Of a stretch of 64,000 bases of DNA, positions 24,301 through 35,454 are shown one piece after another. Made by a program: the position numbers and the translations under genes. Source of the DNA: Viridothelium virens (taxonomy: Eukaryota > Ascomycota > Dothideomycetes > Trypetheliales > Trypetheliaceae); contig ML991776.1 in NCBI GenBank assembly GCA_010094025.1, positions 310,001 to 374,000 of the forward strand. The letters run 5' to 3'. The notes beneath the pieces are model-generated. The model was not told the origin of the DNA, did no database searches, and was given only the letters and a program-made list of their open reading frames with translations. The stretch's first letter is position 1, and the number at the start of each line of letters is the position of its first letter.

Positions 24301-25236
24301 TGGTATAGGCTTGCGTTGACTCGAGGATACCGTAGATGAAGGTGCACGAGGCAGTCCTGATAAAGTTGTCGCTGATGGAGGTGATGCTGAGAACACAGGA
24401 GCATTGCCTGTTGACCGAGGCCCTTTCGTGTCGACAGATGCACTGATAGTAGCGTTGGAGGCTTTAAAGGGCAATCTGGGTGATCCAACTTGAGACGGTC
24501 TTCTTTGCTTGCCCCGATTTTCTAGATAGATGGTGATGCATTTGTCGATGATCATTGCCGTCCGCTCATTGGATATTGGCAAGGCTGCGCATCTTGTCAA
24601 TGTAAAGTATGCTCTCCACAATACACATCAGAGCCCACCTTTTCTTTTGGGTGCCAGTGCTGGCTTGGCATCGCTACTCGTACCTGGCCGCTCCTGCAGT
24701 TCTTTCTGGATGGGCTCCCACAATCTCGGTTGGAGATCATTCACAGCAATGCAGATTGGACATTTGTAAGTGATTGTTCCTTTGGAAATATGCACCGAAG
24801 AATCGCAAGTCATGCAATGAGCAACGGTAGTTTCTTGCTCTTCCACCTTCGCCTTGCCGCTGCTTCCAACTGCCTTCTTGGTAGGACTACTAGAGGACAA
24901 GTCCTCAGGTCCGGATGCCAAATCATCGTCACTGCTACTGTCTATACCAAGGTTGCCAGCTGAACGACCTGTGCTCTTTTTCCTAAAGATTCCCAAGGAG
25001 TGACTGATGGATCGCGAATGCGGTCGAGCGCTCGTATCGCTCCTGATCGGAACAGGAACACCGCCTAAGTCTTCCGGTTCAGCAGGAGGTATGCGAGTTT
25101 GTCCACTCCGAGATCGGGGTGGAGGGCGCGGTAGGGGTCTGTCGTAGTTGGCGGGGCTTGAACGGGTTGAGGAGGTAGGGGTGGAGCTCGAAGGGGCATT
25201 GCTGCTAGAAAGAAAGCGAACCGGCCACGAAGGCAT
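21396..25236 (-). CDS. HECT-domain E3 ubiquitin ligase (Hul4-like)
   Basis: Three exons: 25236-24684, 24611-22428 and 22372-21396, giving 1237 aa. The first junction is the least certain; the second (GTATGT..ACAG) restores DPNHGLFLYDDDSKFCYFNP exactly. The N-terminus is Ser/Pro-rich, then a CxxC...CPIC zinc motif (AHCMTCDSS and YKCPICIAV). The HECT domain spans about the last 370 residues, from LRVQFVGEEGVDVGGLRKEW to the C-lobe. The catalytic Cys lies in PTARTCFNRL, about residue 1205. The size and the N-terminal zinc motif suggest the Hul4 group of fungi, an E3 for nuclear and misfolded protein quality control in yeast. That subgroup assignment is an inference; the HECT call is certain. Confidence 0.87.
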
Positions 25237-26058
25237 TGGGGTTCATTGAAATTGCTGTGATAGCGAATGCCAATGAGCAATGGCCTGCCATTCAAAGCTC
25301 ATCTTTGAAGTCAGGTGAGCATGAGTTGCAACGATTGCAATCGACCGCGCGGGAGCAGCACCGATTTACGTACGCGTATGGCCTCCCACGCCACCAATGG
25401 TCAAGCCTCGGCCCTTGATTCTCGATCTGGAGATGTCCACAATAATGCTTTTTAGAAGCTTCCTTTGTGGAATTACTGTCCAATTACTCTCTGGACTAGG
25501 AATGCAACCGGAAGCTTGAGGAAGAGAAGAATGCAAGGATTAGCTAGGTCGAGGTCGAGAAGGGCCGCCTTCTCAGCATTGCCTAGTTGTTTCGTCACTT
25601 CCCAGCACAGGTGTGGATACGAGCACGGCGTGCGTGCAGTGTCAGCCAACTGGAAGGAGCAAACGTAATGCAAGCCCCATCAACGCCGACAGCTAGATTT
25701 CTATTTACGGTCGACACGATAATCGCTGATCCATTCGGCGCTTCATTCTCTTCAAGTGTTCTACAGAGCAGATGCGACGGGACAAAGACCCCATCAACCG
25801 CCACGTGGGTTTTGCTTTCACAGGAATCTTGCATTCTTGGCGCCGTAGATGAAAACAGCCTCTGGCTTGTATTGAGAACCTAACTCGACAGAGCTACCTA
25901 AATCAACTTTGCTTGCTGCGTACCGAAATGGGTCCTGTGGAAGCGTGACCACTGACGTAGCCAGCCAGACACATGCCAGTAGATACGCCAGTAAACACAT
26001 CGCAAATGATGCCGATGTTGGACATGGCTTCGCATTGTCTCTACCCGAGTCGCCCACT
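25237..26058. other. Gap between RPL15 and the HECT gene
   Basis: Holds the 3' UTR of RPL15 and the promoter of the HECT ligase, both on the minus strand. Short frames on either strand look random. No repeat was recognised. Confidence 0.45.
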
Positions 26059-26889
26059 TTAACGGTACCTCCAGAGGGACAATGTATTGTGTCTCTTCCA
26101 GATCTTCCTCCTTCCAGAGGTGGTGTGATTGAACTTGTGACCTCTTCCCAATCCGCGCGACTTCTTGCCTGTAGCTGTAAGACCACGTGCCTCACGGTGC
26201 TGAGACGTACATTAGTGGGGTTCTTGTAAGGCATGCACGTGCAGTACGAACCTTATGGACGGGTTTCACGATCCAGTTGATGCGAGAATCATTGCGAATG
26301 GCCTTATGTTGAGGATCGACAAGAATGACCTCATAATATTTGTATCTGTAATCCACCATGAGCTTTGTTCAAGCATCTTGAATGCACAGGACTTACGTCG
26401 AATCTTGATTGATCCAGTACGAGTTGAGGACACGCAAGTTGGCGCAACGGCGACCAACACGTTCCTCGGCCGTGGAACGAAGAGAACGTTGGTACTTCAA
26501 TTGGTTGACACCCTGATTGGTGGGCTTGCCTGTGGAACGTATGCAATGAGCATTCTGTGTCGTGCTGTATTAGAGATGGATTGGGCTTACCGTAGGTAGC
26601 ACCCTTTGGCACTGGTCTCTTCCTACCACCACGCCTCACTCGCACACGGTAGATGACATATCCTTGCTTGGCCTTGTAGCCAAGACGACGAGCCTTGTCG
26701 GGACGAGAGGGACGCGAAGCGCGGTGGATGACATTGAGTTGTCGGAGCTAATTGATGTACTCTCAGCAAAGTTCAACGAGTAGCATCAACGAGTTTGCTG
26801 ACCTCCCAACAGCGGACACGAAGTAGGAAGCGCAGCACGTCGGACTGCTTCTTCTTTTGAAGCTCCTCGACGTATTTGAGAGCCCCCAT
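26059..26889 (-). CDS. RPL15: 60S ribosomal protein L15 (eL15)
   Basis: Five coding exons: 26889-26803, 26747-26591, 26529-26397, 26345-26252 and 26199-26059, giving 203 aa, the usual eL15 length. The spliced protein is near-identical to the family: [80 protein letters not shown] and a C-terminal [20 protein letters not shown]. It is a core component of the large ribosomal subunit. All four coding introns are 51-61 bp, GT-AG. A fifth intron appears to end directly before the start codon. Confidence is very high. Confidence 0.97.
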
Positions 26890-26972
26890 CTATATAGTGA
26901 CGGTCAGCGTTGATTCTGCAAAGCAATTCTGTCGCAGACTCAATATTGTCGAGGAAAAAAAAAAACACATAC
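26890..26972 (-). other. Probable 5' UTR intron of RPL15
   Basis: On the minus strand the sequence reads CAGAAG then GTATGTG, followed by a run of 13 T, and ends CTATATAG immediately before the ATG at 26889. No in-frame ATG lies in the upstream exon, so the intron would be non-coding. Introns abutting the start are common in fungal ribosomal protein genes. Confidence 0.6.
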
Positions 26973-28314
26973 CTTCTGAGCAGTTCAAAGATCTGCTCCA
27001 AAGTCGTGGTAGATGATTGTGGTTATGACTGGCTAAAGAATTGCAAATGGGAGAGCGAAATTCGCTTGGTGGTGTGGAGCTGCAGAGACCGGCTCGAAGG
27101 TTTTTCCGAAATGCGCCCACCCCTCCACTCTCGCCCGGATTAAGGCAGTTCAGGCCCAAGGCTCTACCTGCACAGACACGAGCTGCTCTTCGCGCAAGTG
27201 CTGACGATCTCTTCCAAGTCTGGCTTACAAGTCGCATTCCAAACAGGCTTTCTTCCAAAAGCGACGCGTGTTCTATTTTAGATCTTGAGTTTCAGGCTAC
27301 CGCTTGTTTTAGAAACCCGATCTTTTCTCTTGCGCTCATTACTCAATTACATTTTAAGTGGCCACATACAACTTCACACAAGATGCAGCAAAGGTGCCGT
27401 GACTTGACATGAAGTTGAAGCATAATCTCATGACATGTATCCAGAAGAAAATTCAAGCCCATGCCACAACGACTGAAGATGCTTCAATCTAGGGAACCAG
27501 GATTTTTTCCTTCTTTCCTTCAATAACGTTGGCATCGATCGTGCCATTGCTTTCATGATGCTCAGAAGCAAGACTGCGGTATTTAATTCAGGCAGTAGTG
27601 AAGACTACATAATGTTTGACAACATCAAGGCAAGTTGATATTAAACGACAAATGATTGGAGGCCGCAGGGATGGCTTGCGGAGAGCGCAAGATTTTGTCT
27701 GCATTAAGGAGGCCGAAACAGGCTTTTGCTTACGGACAAGGTGGACAAGATGGATTTCCCCAGCGATCTCTGCCGGATTTCTCCAGTTGTTCATGCAATT
27801 GAATGGAAACGGCGTCTGTAGCTGCGCATTTTGTTCCGTCATGCTTCTGTGCACATCCTTATATCCGCCCCGAGTGTATGAGTGCACAATTCGGTGATGA
27901 TCGATTCTGAAACTATCGACTATTTTTCTCTTAGCTTCCTCGAAGTTGGAGAGGCCTTGCGCAATCAGTACAAAGCGCTGCAAACCGGCAGTCCGGGGTG
28001 GTAAAAAGGAAATTGGATGGCCCCAGTGCCCCAGCCCCTGCCACCCTCGCAACCCTCGCCCCAAGCTTAGCCATCTTAGCGCCCGAACGCCAATGAAACA
28101 AGCCTCCCTCTGCCTCACACCCGGCCAACTCATACCTCTTGCTTCAGCCTCCGCAGCTGTGCAACACTTGCATAACCTTCTCGTCTTTCACTAGTTCTAC
28201 GCACTCGTCTAGTCATTCAGCCAGTCTGGCCTCACCAGCTCACTCGAGCCCTCACAATTGCTTCATAGAATTACAATTCAGACCTGTCGCGCGGCGCAAT
28301 GCCGTCGACAGCGT
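26973..28314. other. 1.3-kb divergent promoter region, RPL15 / CHS7-like
   Basis: Contains the RPL15 promoter and first non-coding exon on the left and the promoter of the CHS7-like gene on the right. The right end has CT-rich leader sequence. A 181-codon minus-strand frame at 28133-27588 shows no recognisable domain and I do not annotate it. Confidence 0.45.
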
Positions 28315-29567
28315 ATGGCAACTTTCGAGTATGAAGATCGTCTCCTCTCACGCGTCAGGTCAGAGACTGATTTTGGGCCATACAGGACTTCTGTCGGGAC
28401 ACCGGAGACCGCCATTCGACCCTTCCTGTCTGCAATGTACGTCCCTCTACCTCCTGGACTGCTTAGAGACGAGCCCTAGCTCGGGGTCCCTTCGTTCAAG
28501 GCTAACTTACTGGATGACAGCTCTTTCTTGAGTCTGCTTCGCGACAAAACACTGGGTTCGGTGGCTGCGATCTCATAGGCATATCACTGAGCAATGGAAG
28601 GGAATTAGGCAACTTAGGTAATTATATCAAAGAACGAAAACTTCAGTTTCGGACAAGACTGACCCGTGTAGGATCGATATTACTCTGCGGCATCGCCATC
28701 CTCGTCACGTTATTCCTACTATGGCGGTCAGAAATGAAGAGAGCAGCCGTTGGCAGAAGGTGGGATCGAGGTCATAAAGCGATGTTACACATACGGCTAA
28801 CCATAAAATCCAAAGGGAGATGCAATTATTCTTAATCGGATATATCATCATCGAAATCTGCGAAATCTTCACCGTTGGCTGGTTCCCTCTTGACGGAGGT
28901 GTGCGACGGGTGAGTGCCACCTTCCGTTAATACTGAACAACTTCCCTGACGTATACATAGGCCTTCACTGCTGTCCACATCGCCGCGATCGTTGCAACAT
29001 TATGGATACTGATGATAAATGGCGCTGTTGGCTACCAATTGCTTGACGATGGAACACCATTCTCGATAGGACTGATACTCCTGTCCGCCGCGGCGCTCTT
29101 CATTGGTGTCGGGTACATTTGTCTTGATACGGGATTCAATTGGACCGGCTTCTGGAACTCCTCAACGCAGGGCCCGCTGAATCGCGATTACGCACTCTAT
29201 ACACTCTACCAACTAATACCACTCGTAATGCTCTTCGTCTTCTTCGTGTTGGAGTCGCTCCTAGTGCTTCGAATATTGGGGGAAAGAAGACCAATGCGTA
29301 AGTGTGGTTCAAGCAGTGAGGTCAACTCTGAAACTAACAAAACTCACAGTCTACCTCGTCGCGGCCATGCTGCTCTTTGCTATCGGTCAAATCTTCCAAT
29401 ATGTCATCAGCGTCCATATATGCACAGGCACTGGCGGTAAAATTAATGGAGGTCTGTTTGAAACTCTTTTCACCCTTCTTGCCGTAGTTATGATATGGGT
29501 GTTTTGGTCAAGTATTACGGAAGATGATTGGCCAATGCCTGTGGCAAGCGAGAGTACGTACACATGA
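28315..29567 (+). CDS. Chs7-family membrane protein (chitin synthase export chaperone-like)
   Basis: Five exons: 28315 to about 28440, 28521-28759, 28816-28909, 28961-29297 and 29350-29567, giving about 337 aa. Seven hydrophobic segments are visible. The best family blocks are NGAVGYQLLDDGTPFSIGL and, at the end, GLFETLFTLLAVVMIWVFW followed by SSITEDDWPMP, both of which parallel Chs7 (NGFVGFQLYEDGTT and YKYWDSITKEDL). Chs7 acts in the ER to export chitin synthase. This protein is longer at its N-terminus than Chs7 (MATFEYEDRLLSRVRSETDF), so it is probably a paralog subgroup. The exon 1/2 join is unresolved: the good donor GTACGT at 28437 breaks the frame, while the frame-keeping donor at 28441 is poor. 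The other three introns fit well. Confidence 0.7.
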
Positions 29568-30675
29568 AGTAATAATACCCTTGAGAAGCTTTTCTGGTTT
29601 TTGTTTTGGAGGAATGGTTCGAGGGATTGATTAGCGATGGAATGAGAGCCACTCGATTGTTCTTTGACGGCCTCACGATCAGCATGGCGTATCATCTTAG
29701 CCTGTCTTGGCATATAGGCACTTAACTTAATTTTCTAGTGTCAAAAAGAAAAGACTCTGACCTTTTTCCCAAAAATAAAAAAGAAATTTCCCTATGATCA
29801 CATGTGAAGACGTTTACTGAGCATGTGAAGGATGCTTTGCTCAAAGCTTTTTGCAGGGATCCTACCAACGTCCTTGAGCTGCAACTTGTTTTTAGGTTCA
29901 TCATGTCAAGGTCGCTTTCAAGGTTAACGCAGATGTTTTTAGTCTCATATTCTACCTCCGATGTCCTTTTTACTTCATTGAGAGGCCCCTATTCCGTGCT
30001 CGTGGGCTGGCTAGCCGAAGTGGCTTCAGGTTTGATCATTGTGGACGCTTCAAATTCCCAATCAAGTACTTACTCTTTCCAATCTTCTTTCATACGCCTT
30101 ACTATTCTCAAAGGCACCGTTAGTTGCAAAATGCGATAGTACGTCACAACAATTTCTCTCATTCTTAACTACATATTTTGGGGACGTCCCTCTAGGACTG
30201 TTATTCGGCGACATTGAGCAGTCCCTTAGTCATTACAGTCAATGGCTTTAGTATAAGCTTTAAGTACTTGAGAGGATGGGACAAGGACGAAGAAGACAGT
30301 AAAAAAAGAAGAGAAAGGAAAACAAGCGAAACATGGCTCTTGCTCGCGCTCGTCCCCTTTTCTCAAAACGCGATTCAATACGTAGGATACTTGTCAGTAG
30401 AATTTCGGCTGGCGTCCCCTCGTTCTAGCAGTCAATATAGCAGGCAAGGGCTACTCCGCAACTTCCAGTCCTCGAGATCCCCGAAGTCGGTGCACTTGAT
30501 GTACTCCATCCTAGAGGACGGTGGCTGAAATAGCGATTCAGTTGCTGCTGTGCCCAACTTGGTATTCCTTCGGCGATGATGCAATCTTCAATAAATACAT
30601 GTAGGAAATCTGATAGAGTCCTGACATTTGCAGGTTCCTTCAAGAAGATAGGAAGCATTGGCATGGCTTTCCTTT
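29568..30675. other. Convergent 1.1-kb gap, nothing recognised
   Basis: AT-rich, between 3' ends of the CHS7-like gene (+) and the protease gene (-). No frame over about 110 codons and no repeat or RNA gene was recognised. Confidence 0.45.
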
Positions 30676-32139
30676 TCACTGTTGACTCATTGGGGCACCT
30701 ACATATGGCTGGATGGGTAATTTGTTTTGCTTCTGGAATCCGTTATTGTTCAACCTATTCGGCGTTGTCCTTGAGAAGCCCTCGAGAATCCCATCGATCG
30801 AATTATCTACCATTCGTTTACGTACTAGCGCGGTATTTGATCGTAGCTTCTCGTAACTGATAAACTGAGCAAGAGTCCCAGATACGTAGGCAGTTGCCAG
30901 AGACGTTCCGTCGTCAATTTGGTAGCCGAATCTGCCATCCTGGAAACTCGCACAGATAATATCCTGGCCTGGTGCAGCAATCGCCACTTCTGGTCCGTAA
31001 TTAGACCAGTTTGCTTTTCTGTATCCATTGTCAACTGCTGCAACACATATTGTATCGCGTATATTGCAAGGAGATCTGCTGTAGGTTAATGTGTTGAGAT
31101 TGCCGGCAGACACAACGACGGGGATTCCAGCCTTATCCACCTTCTTAATCGCTGTTGCCATCGCTCGACTGTAGCCAATCCCACCAAAAGACATATTAAT
31201 CACTGAGCCAGCAAAAGGTGCACGACGACTACGCCACCGCTTAGCATTATGCTCTTTCCTCACATCACCTAATGCTCTAACAACCCCTGCCGATTCGGCA
31301 CTCCTCTGTATGCCACAGACTTTTACGTTGATAATATTTGCGTGTTTAGCAGCCCCACCGAGTCTACCACCGGCAAGGGACGCAATACACGTCCCATGTC
31401 TGTTGGGGGTTGTATCCGTCATAAACCTATCCTCACCATCGTAATACGGCGTGACGTCTATTCCTTGGAAATTGGAAGCTCGGCCACCGAATTCCGGGTG
31501 AGAGATGTTTATTCCAGAGTCGAAGATATAGATATCCACATTACGACCCGCCTCACTCCAGTGCCAAAAGCTAGGAACTGAGCTCGGAAGTCCATCTGCA
31601 CCTAAGGAAAGCTTTTCAGTGCTTGACTGCATCGCCAGCTGAAAAGGGGCATTTTGCTCTATGATCGCTTGCCATCGCTTCGTTCGCCGTCGTACCAAAG
31701 GGTCCTTCTCATCCTCAATATCGACCGTAGGACGACGCTCAGGCAAGTGGAAGCGGCTGGATGGCTCGATCCATTCGACTCCTGCATCCCGCCTCACAAT
31801 ATTGTCTATCACAGATTGATTGCCCTTAAGGTGATATCCAGGTAAGATGTCTAGGTCATGATATTCGTGCCCCATTGACGAGAAGTTCAAGCCAATCCAG
31901 TCCAGATGGTTTTGTAGAGTATAGCCCTCTTTGAACTTGATAATGTAGCTATTCGCAATCAGTTCGGATGATTCGTTGTATCCTATGTAGGGTGCCAGTC
32001 CAGGCTGATGAGCTCTAGGGTACGATGTCGTTGCTGCCGCTGCAACTGTCAGCAAAATTATCCATCCCCCACTGAAATGCCAGACGATCGCGGACATCCC
32101 TGACAGTACTAGGGAGAGGGAGGCCAGGGGATAAAACAT
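30676..32139 (-). CDS. Subtilisin-like serine protease (S8, proteinase K type)
   Basis: A single exon of 487 aa. A hydrophobic N-terminus (residues 15-37) is a signal peptide or anchor. An I9 propeptide-like region follows (NSYIIKFKEGYTL, VEWIEPSSRFHLP), ending near a dibasic stretch RRRTKR at about residue 150. The catalytic triad is complete: Asp207 in YIFDSGINISHPEF, His248 in RHGTCIASLAGG and Ser413 in DDGTSLATAYVSG, with the oxyanion Asn347 in VVVSAGN. It is therefore a likely secreted or vacuolar endoprotease made as a zymogen. The serine motif differs from the usual GTSMAxPHVAG, with Leu, and Ala-Tyr in place of Pro-His. The function in nutrition or pathogenicity cannot be decided from sequence. 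Confidence 0.85.
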   Translation of the reverse strand: MFYPLASLSLVLSGMSAIVWHFSGGWIILLTVAAAATTSYPRAHQPGLAPYIGYNESSELIANSYIIKFKEGYTLQNHLDWIGLNFSSMGHEYHDLDILPGYHLKGNQSVIDNIVRRDAGVEWIEPSSRFHLPERRPTVDIEDEKDPLVRRRTKRWQAIIEQNAPFQLAMQSSTEKLSLGADGLPSSVPSFWHWSEAGRNVDIYIFDSGINISHPEFGGRASNFQGIDVTPYYDGEDRFMTDTTPNRHGTCIASLAGGRLGGAAKHANIINVKVCGIQRSAESAGVVRALGDVRKEHNAKRWRSRRAPFAGSVINMSFGGIGYSRAMATAIKKVDKAGIPVVVSAGNLNTLTYSRSPCNIRDTICVAAVDNGYRKANWSNYGPEVAIAAPGQDIICASFQDGRFGYQIDDGTSLATAYVSGTLAQFISYEKLRSNTALVRKRMVDNSIDGILEGFSRTTPNRLNNNGFQKQNKLPIQPYVGAPMSQQ

Positions 32140-33351
32140 TTACTGGCTTTTTTCAGTACATGGAGTAGGCGACCTTCTTATCCACTGGCATATACATAAG
32201 GCCAAGTGGCACTTGACCGGTCCATCCGATGGTCTTGAGTCGCATTTATTCCTGGCTTTTCGTGACGGAAATCCAGGATAACGTTAAGCTTGTCGATAAT
32301 GTGAGCATCGTCACCAAGAGCTTTGTGTGGTTACGCTCTACCCGAGATGGATGTTTTAGCACCATTCCGACAGAGAGTACGTGCTAGCTAGGGGTGTTGT
32401 CTCAATCATGCGATCCTCGGAGACCATCAAAATCCAGGAGCCGATGAGAGCACACGTGGTCCAGGAGCGGAAAACGAATCTTGTCCATCCTAAAGATGGG
32501 CCACTGAGATCTCGATTATTGTTGCTCGGTTGTCTCTATGATCGATACCTGAGGTACCTAGCCTAGGTAGGTCTTCCATCCATGCGTGCTGTCGATGTCC
32601 GGGCCACTATTTCGGACCCTCCGGCCTATTGTCCAGGTACGAATCTGTCCACTTTTGGTCCATTGTTATTTCAAATTGCCGTCTACGTTGCACCACATAG
32701 AGCGACTTATTGCCTGATACGGAGATTGCCAGCTACCGGAAGTAGACGCTGGTGCCGAGAGTGCTGGCAGTGTCGAAGCGGGCAGTCCGCGTACTGTCAT
32801 ATAAGACGTAAATTCAGTAGGCGTCAAATCGTTGCAGTGTCGCACTTCGGTGTTCAAGCACTTTCGGCTTGGAGTGCCACGGCTGCATGGCATGGGCCGC
32901 TCCGTTGTCGCCAAGGGCCTCTACCTAGATGTGGTGTAGTTAGTAAAAGGTACCTAAAGGTGTAAAGTCACTTTACCTCATTAGGTAGTGCCCAGTCAGT
33001 TACACTTTTTCTGATTGAACGTGAACACTCTGGGTCGCTACCAGCAATGGATGTATTGATCCTCTTTTTAGCTTGATGAAGTTCAAAGGAGGATCGAGCC
33101 GAGTGATGATCTTTTGATATTCTATCATGGCATCCTCGTAATAATTCGTCAGCTCCCCGAATTTTCCGTAATACGCTCTTCCACGCAATCGTTCCTCCAT
33201 ACACCACTTACCCAGACTAGTTGGGTGGCCCATCTATCCAAATCTTCACGCCCCAACCTGTTGGCCTTCCACCTCCCGCCCTACCCTCAGCTCCACCTTG
33301 GGGCACCCTATATATGACCCTCCCACCACTCCTTCCTCCTGCAATCGCACC
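32140..33351. other. 1.2-kb divergent promoter region, protease / SSL1
   Basis: No coding frame is supported. Near 32550 lies a palindromic cluster (GAGGTACCTAGCCTAGGTAG), and a related AGGTACCT occurs near 32948. A TATATATG box lies at 33309-33316, about 40 bp before the SSL1 start codon. Confidence 0.45.
33309..33316 (+). promoter_or_regulatory. TATA-like box before SSL1
   Basis: TATATATG about 36-43 bp upstream of the proposed SSL1 ATG (33352). The position is close to the ATG, so if it is used the 5' UTR would be very short. Weak evidence on sequence alone. Confidence 0.3.
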
Positions 33352-35260
33352 ATGGCCGATTCCGACGATGATTACATTCAAGATGCGCGCTCTGCCACGC
33401 CCGCCTCTGACGATGAACTCTCCGATGCCGGTATCGATGCTCCAAGAGGCAGTCAAGCGCAGGGCAAGAGCAGACGTAATGTTGGACAGGATAAAAACGG
33501 AAAGGGAAAGAAGAAGGCTACGGGGCAAGCCCGGTGGGAGGCAAGCGCACAGAATCTTGGGCTGACGGAGGGTGTGGATGGGGGAATCACTAAGGCGCTG
33601 GAGAGGGATTTGGAGTCGCTGAAAAGGGCCAGGTAGGTGCATTTTGCTTTCTGCCTGGCAGATGAGAGGAAGGAGGTTATGTAGGTGTGGAGGAGGAAGG
33701 AACTTGGGTGGGTTATGAATTAGACGGAAGGTCTTGAAGGAGGACTAGCACTTGAAGATCATTGTATTTGCAGGGGAAAATGGGGTCTGGCGAACCATCT
33801 GATTGGCATACAGCTTTACAAGATGCAGACATTGCAAATGAAGAAAGGGAGATTGCTATCCGAAAGAGCCTCGGTCATTGGCCAGACGGTTAGCAACTTG
33901 AGAATCCTGTCGAGATATCCTTACGCAGACGACTCAGCTTGTGCTCCTATCTACGTGCTCTGCAACATCTGACCTTCCGCTAATCTTTCTACTGTCTAGA
34001 TTGAAGAAGAATACAACTCCCACCCAACGTGGTATCATCCGACACCTCATCCTCGTCCTCGATCTTAGCGAAGCCATGGCTGAAAAGGACTTCAAGCCCA
34101 ACCGATACACTTTTGTGCTCCGCTACATCCTCTCTTACATCCGTGAGTTCTTCGAGCAGAACCCCATCTCCCAGCTCGCTCTTGTAGGCATGAAAGACGG
34201 CCTGGCGAAGCCCATATCTGAACTCAGTGGCAACCCGAATCTGCACTTGAGCGCGGTGCGGGCGCTCATGCAGAAGGAAGGCCAGGGTAATCCAAGTTTG
34301 CAGAATGCGCTCGAGATGAGTTGTGCAATGTTGCAGGGGGCGCCAAGCCATGGAACGAGAGAGGTCGTGATTGTGCTTGGGGCGCTCCTGACTAATGATC
34401 CTGGAGACATCTACACCACGATACGACGGTGTGCGAAGGAGAGGTTGAGGGTGGGGATCATGGGGTTAGCTGCGAGATTGCATATTTGTGGCGAGATCGT
34501 GGCGAGGACAAATGGTGGAGATGATAGCGGATATGGGGTTGCGGTGGATGAGCTTGGCCTGAAGGATCTGTTGATGGCCACCACAACGCCACCGGAGATT
34601 AGGGGAGAGGGCACGCAGGGACCGAGTGCCCTGGCAAGTCTACTCAAGATGGGATTTCCGAACCGAATTGCTGAGGAGGTGCCAAGTCTTTGTGCGTGTC
34701 ATAACAAGCCGGTAAGAGGAGGATACCAGTGTCCACAGTGTATGGTTAAAGTCTGTTCCCTACCGACCGAATGTCCCGGATGTGGCCTTACTCTCATCCT
34801 CAGCACACACTTAGCAAGGAGTTATCACCATCTCTTTCCATTGCGGGAGTGGGTGGAGGTTAGCTGGCAAAGAGCAAGAGAGGTGGGAAGCGTCGAATGT
34901 CGCAGTTGTCTAACCAAGTTTCCGGAGATTCCGGCCCAAAAAGAGCTCGACAAAGACGGAGACACAACAATGGCTGATGCATCCGGGAGTACTGCAGGGG
35001 GTGCGAACCCGCGGACGCCCAATGAACAGCCACAGCGAAAAGGGGAGGGTGCGTCAGAGAGCAGAAGATACGAGTGTGAGACTTGTCAGAATCATTTCTG
35101 CGTTGATTGCGATGTCTTTTGTCACGATGTGCTGCACAACTGTCCTGGATGTCAAAGTCAAGCTCATTTACCTGGTTCACAGGTAGGAGGTAACGCAGCA
35201 GATGGGCCGAATCAGGGAGATGGTACGGGAAAAGAAGGAAATCCGGCTGAAGCCACCTAA
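33352..35260 (+). CDS. SSL1: TFIIH core subunit Ssl1 (p44)
   Basis: Two exons, 33352-33632 and 34000-35260, giving 513 aa. The junction reads ARLKKNTTPTQRGIIRHL. The N-terminal 80 residues are acidic then basic. The von Willebrand A fold follows (HLILVLDLSEAMAEKDFKP, FFEQNPISQLALVGMKDG, HGTREVVIVLGAL). Then comes a C4 zinc finger (CACHNKPVRGGYQCPQC, TECPGCGLTL) and a C-terminal RING-like domain (CETCQNHFCVDCDVFCHD, LHNCPGC). Ssl1 is a structural subunit of TFIIH that binds and activates the XPD/Rad3 helicase in transcription initiation and nucleotide excision repair. The intron is unusually long for this window (367 bp). The linker before the RING is expanded with Gly/Pro/Asp, as is the very C-terminus. 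Confidence 0.93.
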
Positions 35261-35454
35261 TCTTTGATATGCTCTAATTCCTTCGTTCATTGCTGCATGG
35301 CGAAGGCGCATTCTTTTTCGGAAGGGAATCGGATACCAAATACCAAAAGGGGCCTTGAGCCCGTTACCTCTGCATCTTGGGAGGCCAAGTTCTTCCTGGT
35401 CATAGGGAATTGTTGAAAAGTCTAGAGATAGTGGCATGCTTCAATACACACTAT

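Noticed and set aside
27588-28133. 181-codon minus-strand frame between RPL15 and the CHS7-like gene
   Set aside because: No recognisable domain, composition looks random, and it lies across promoter sequence of two divergent genes.
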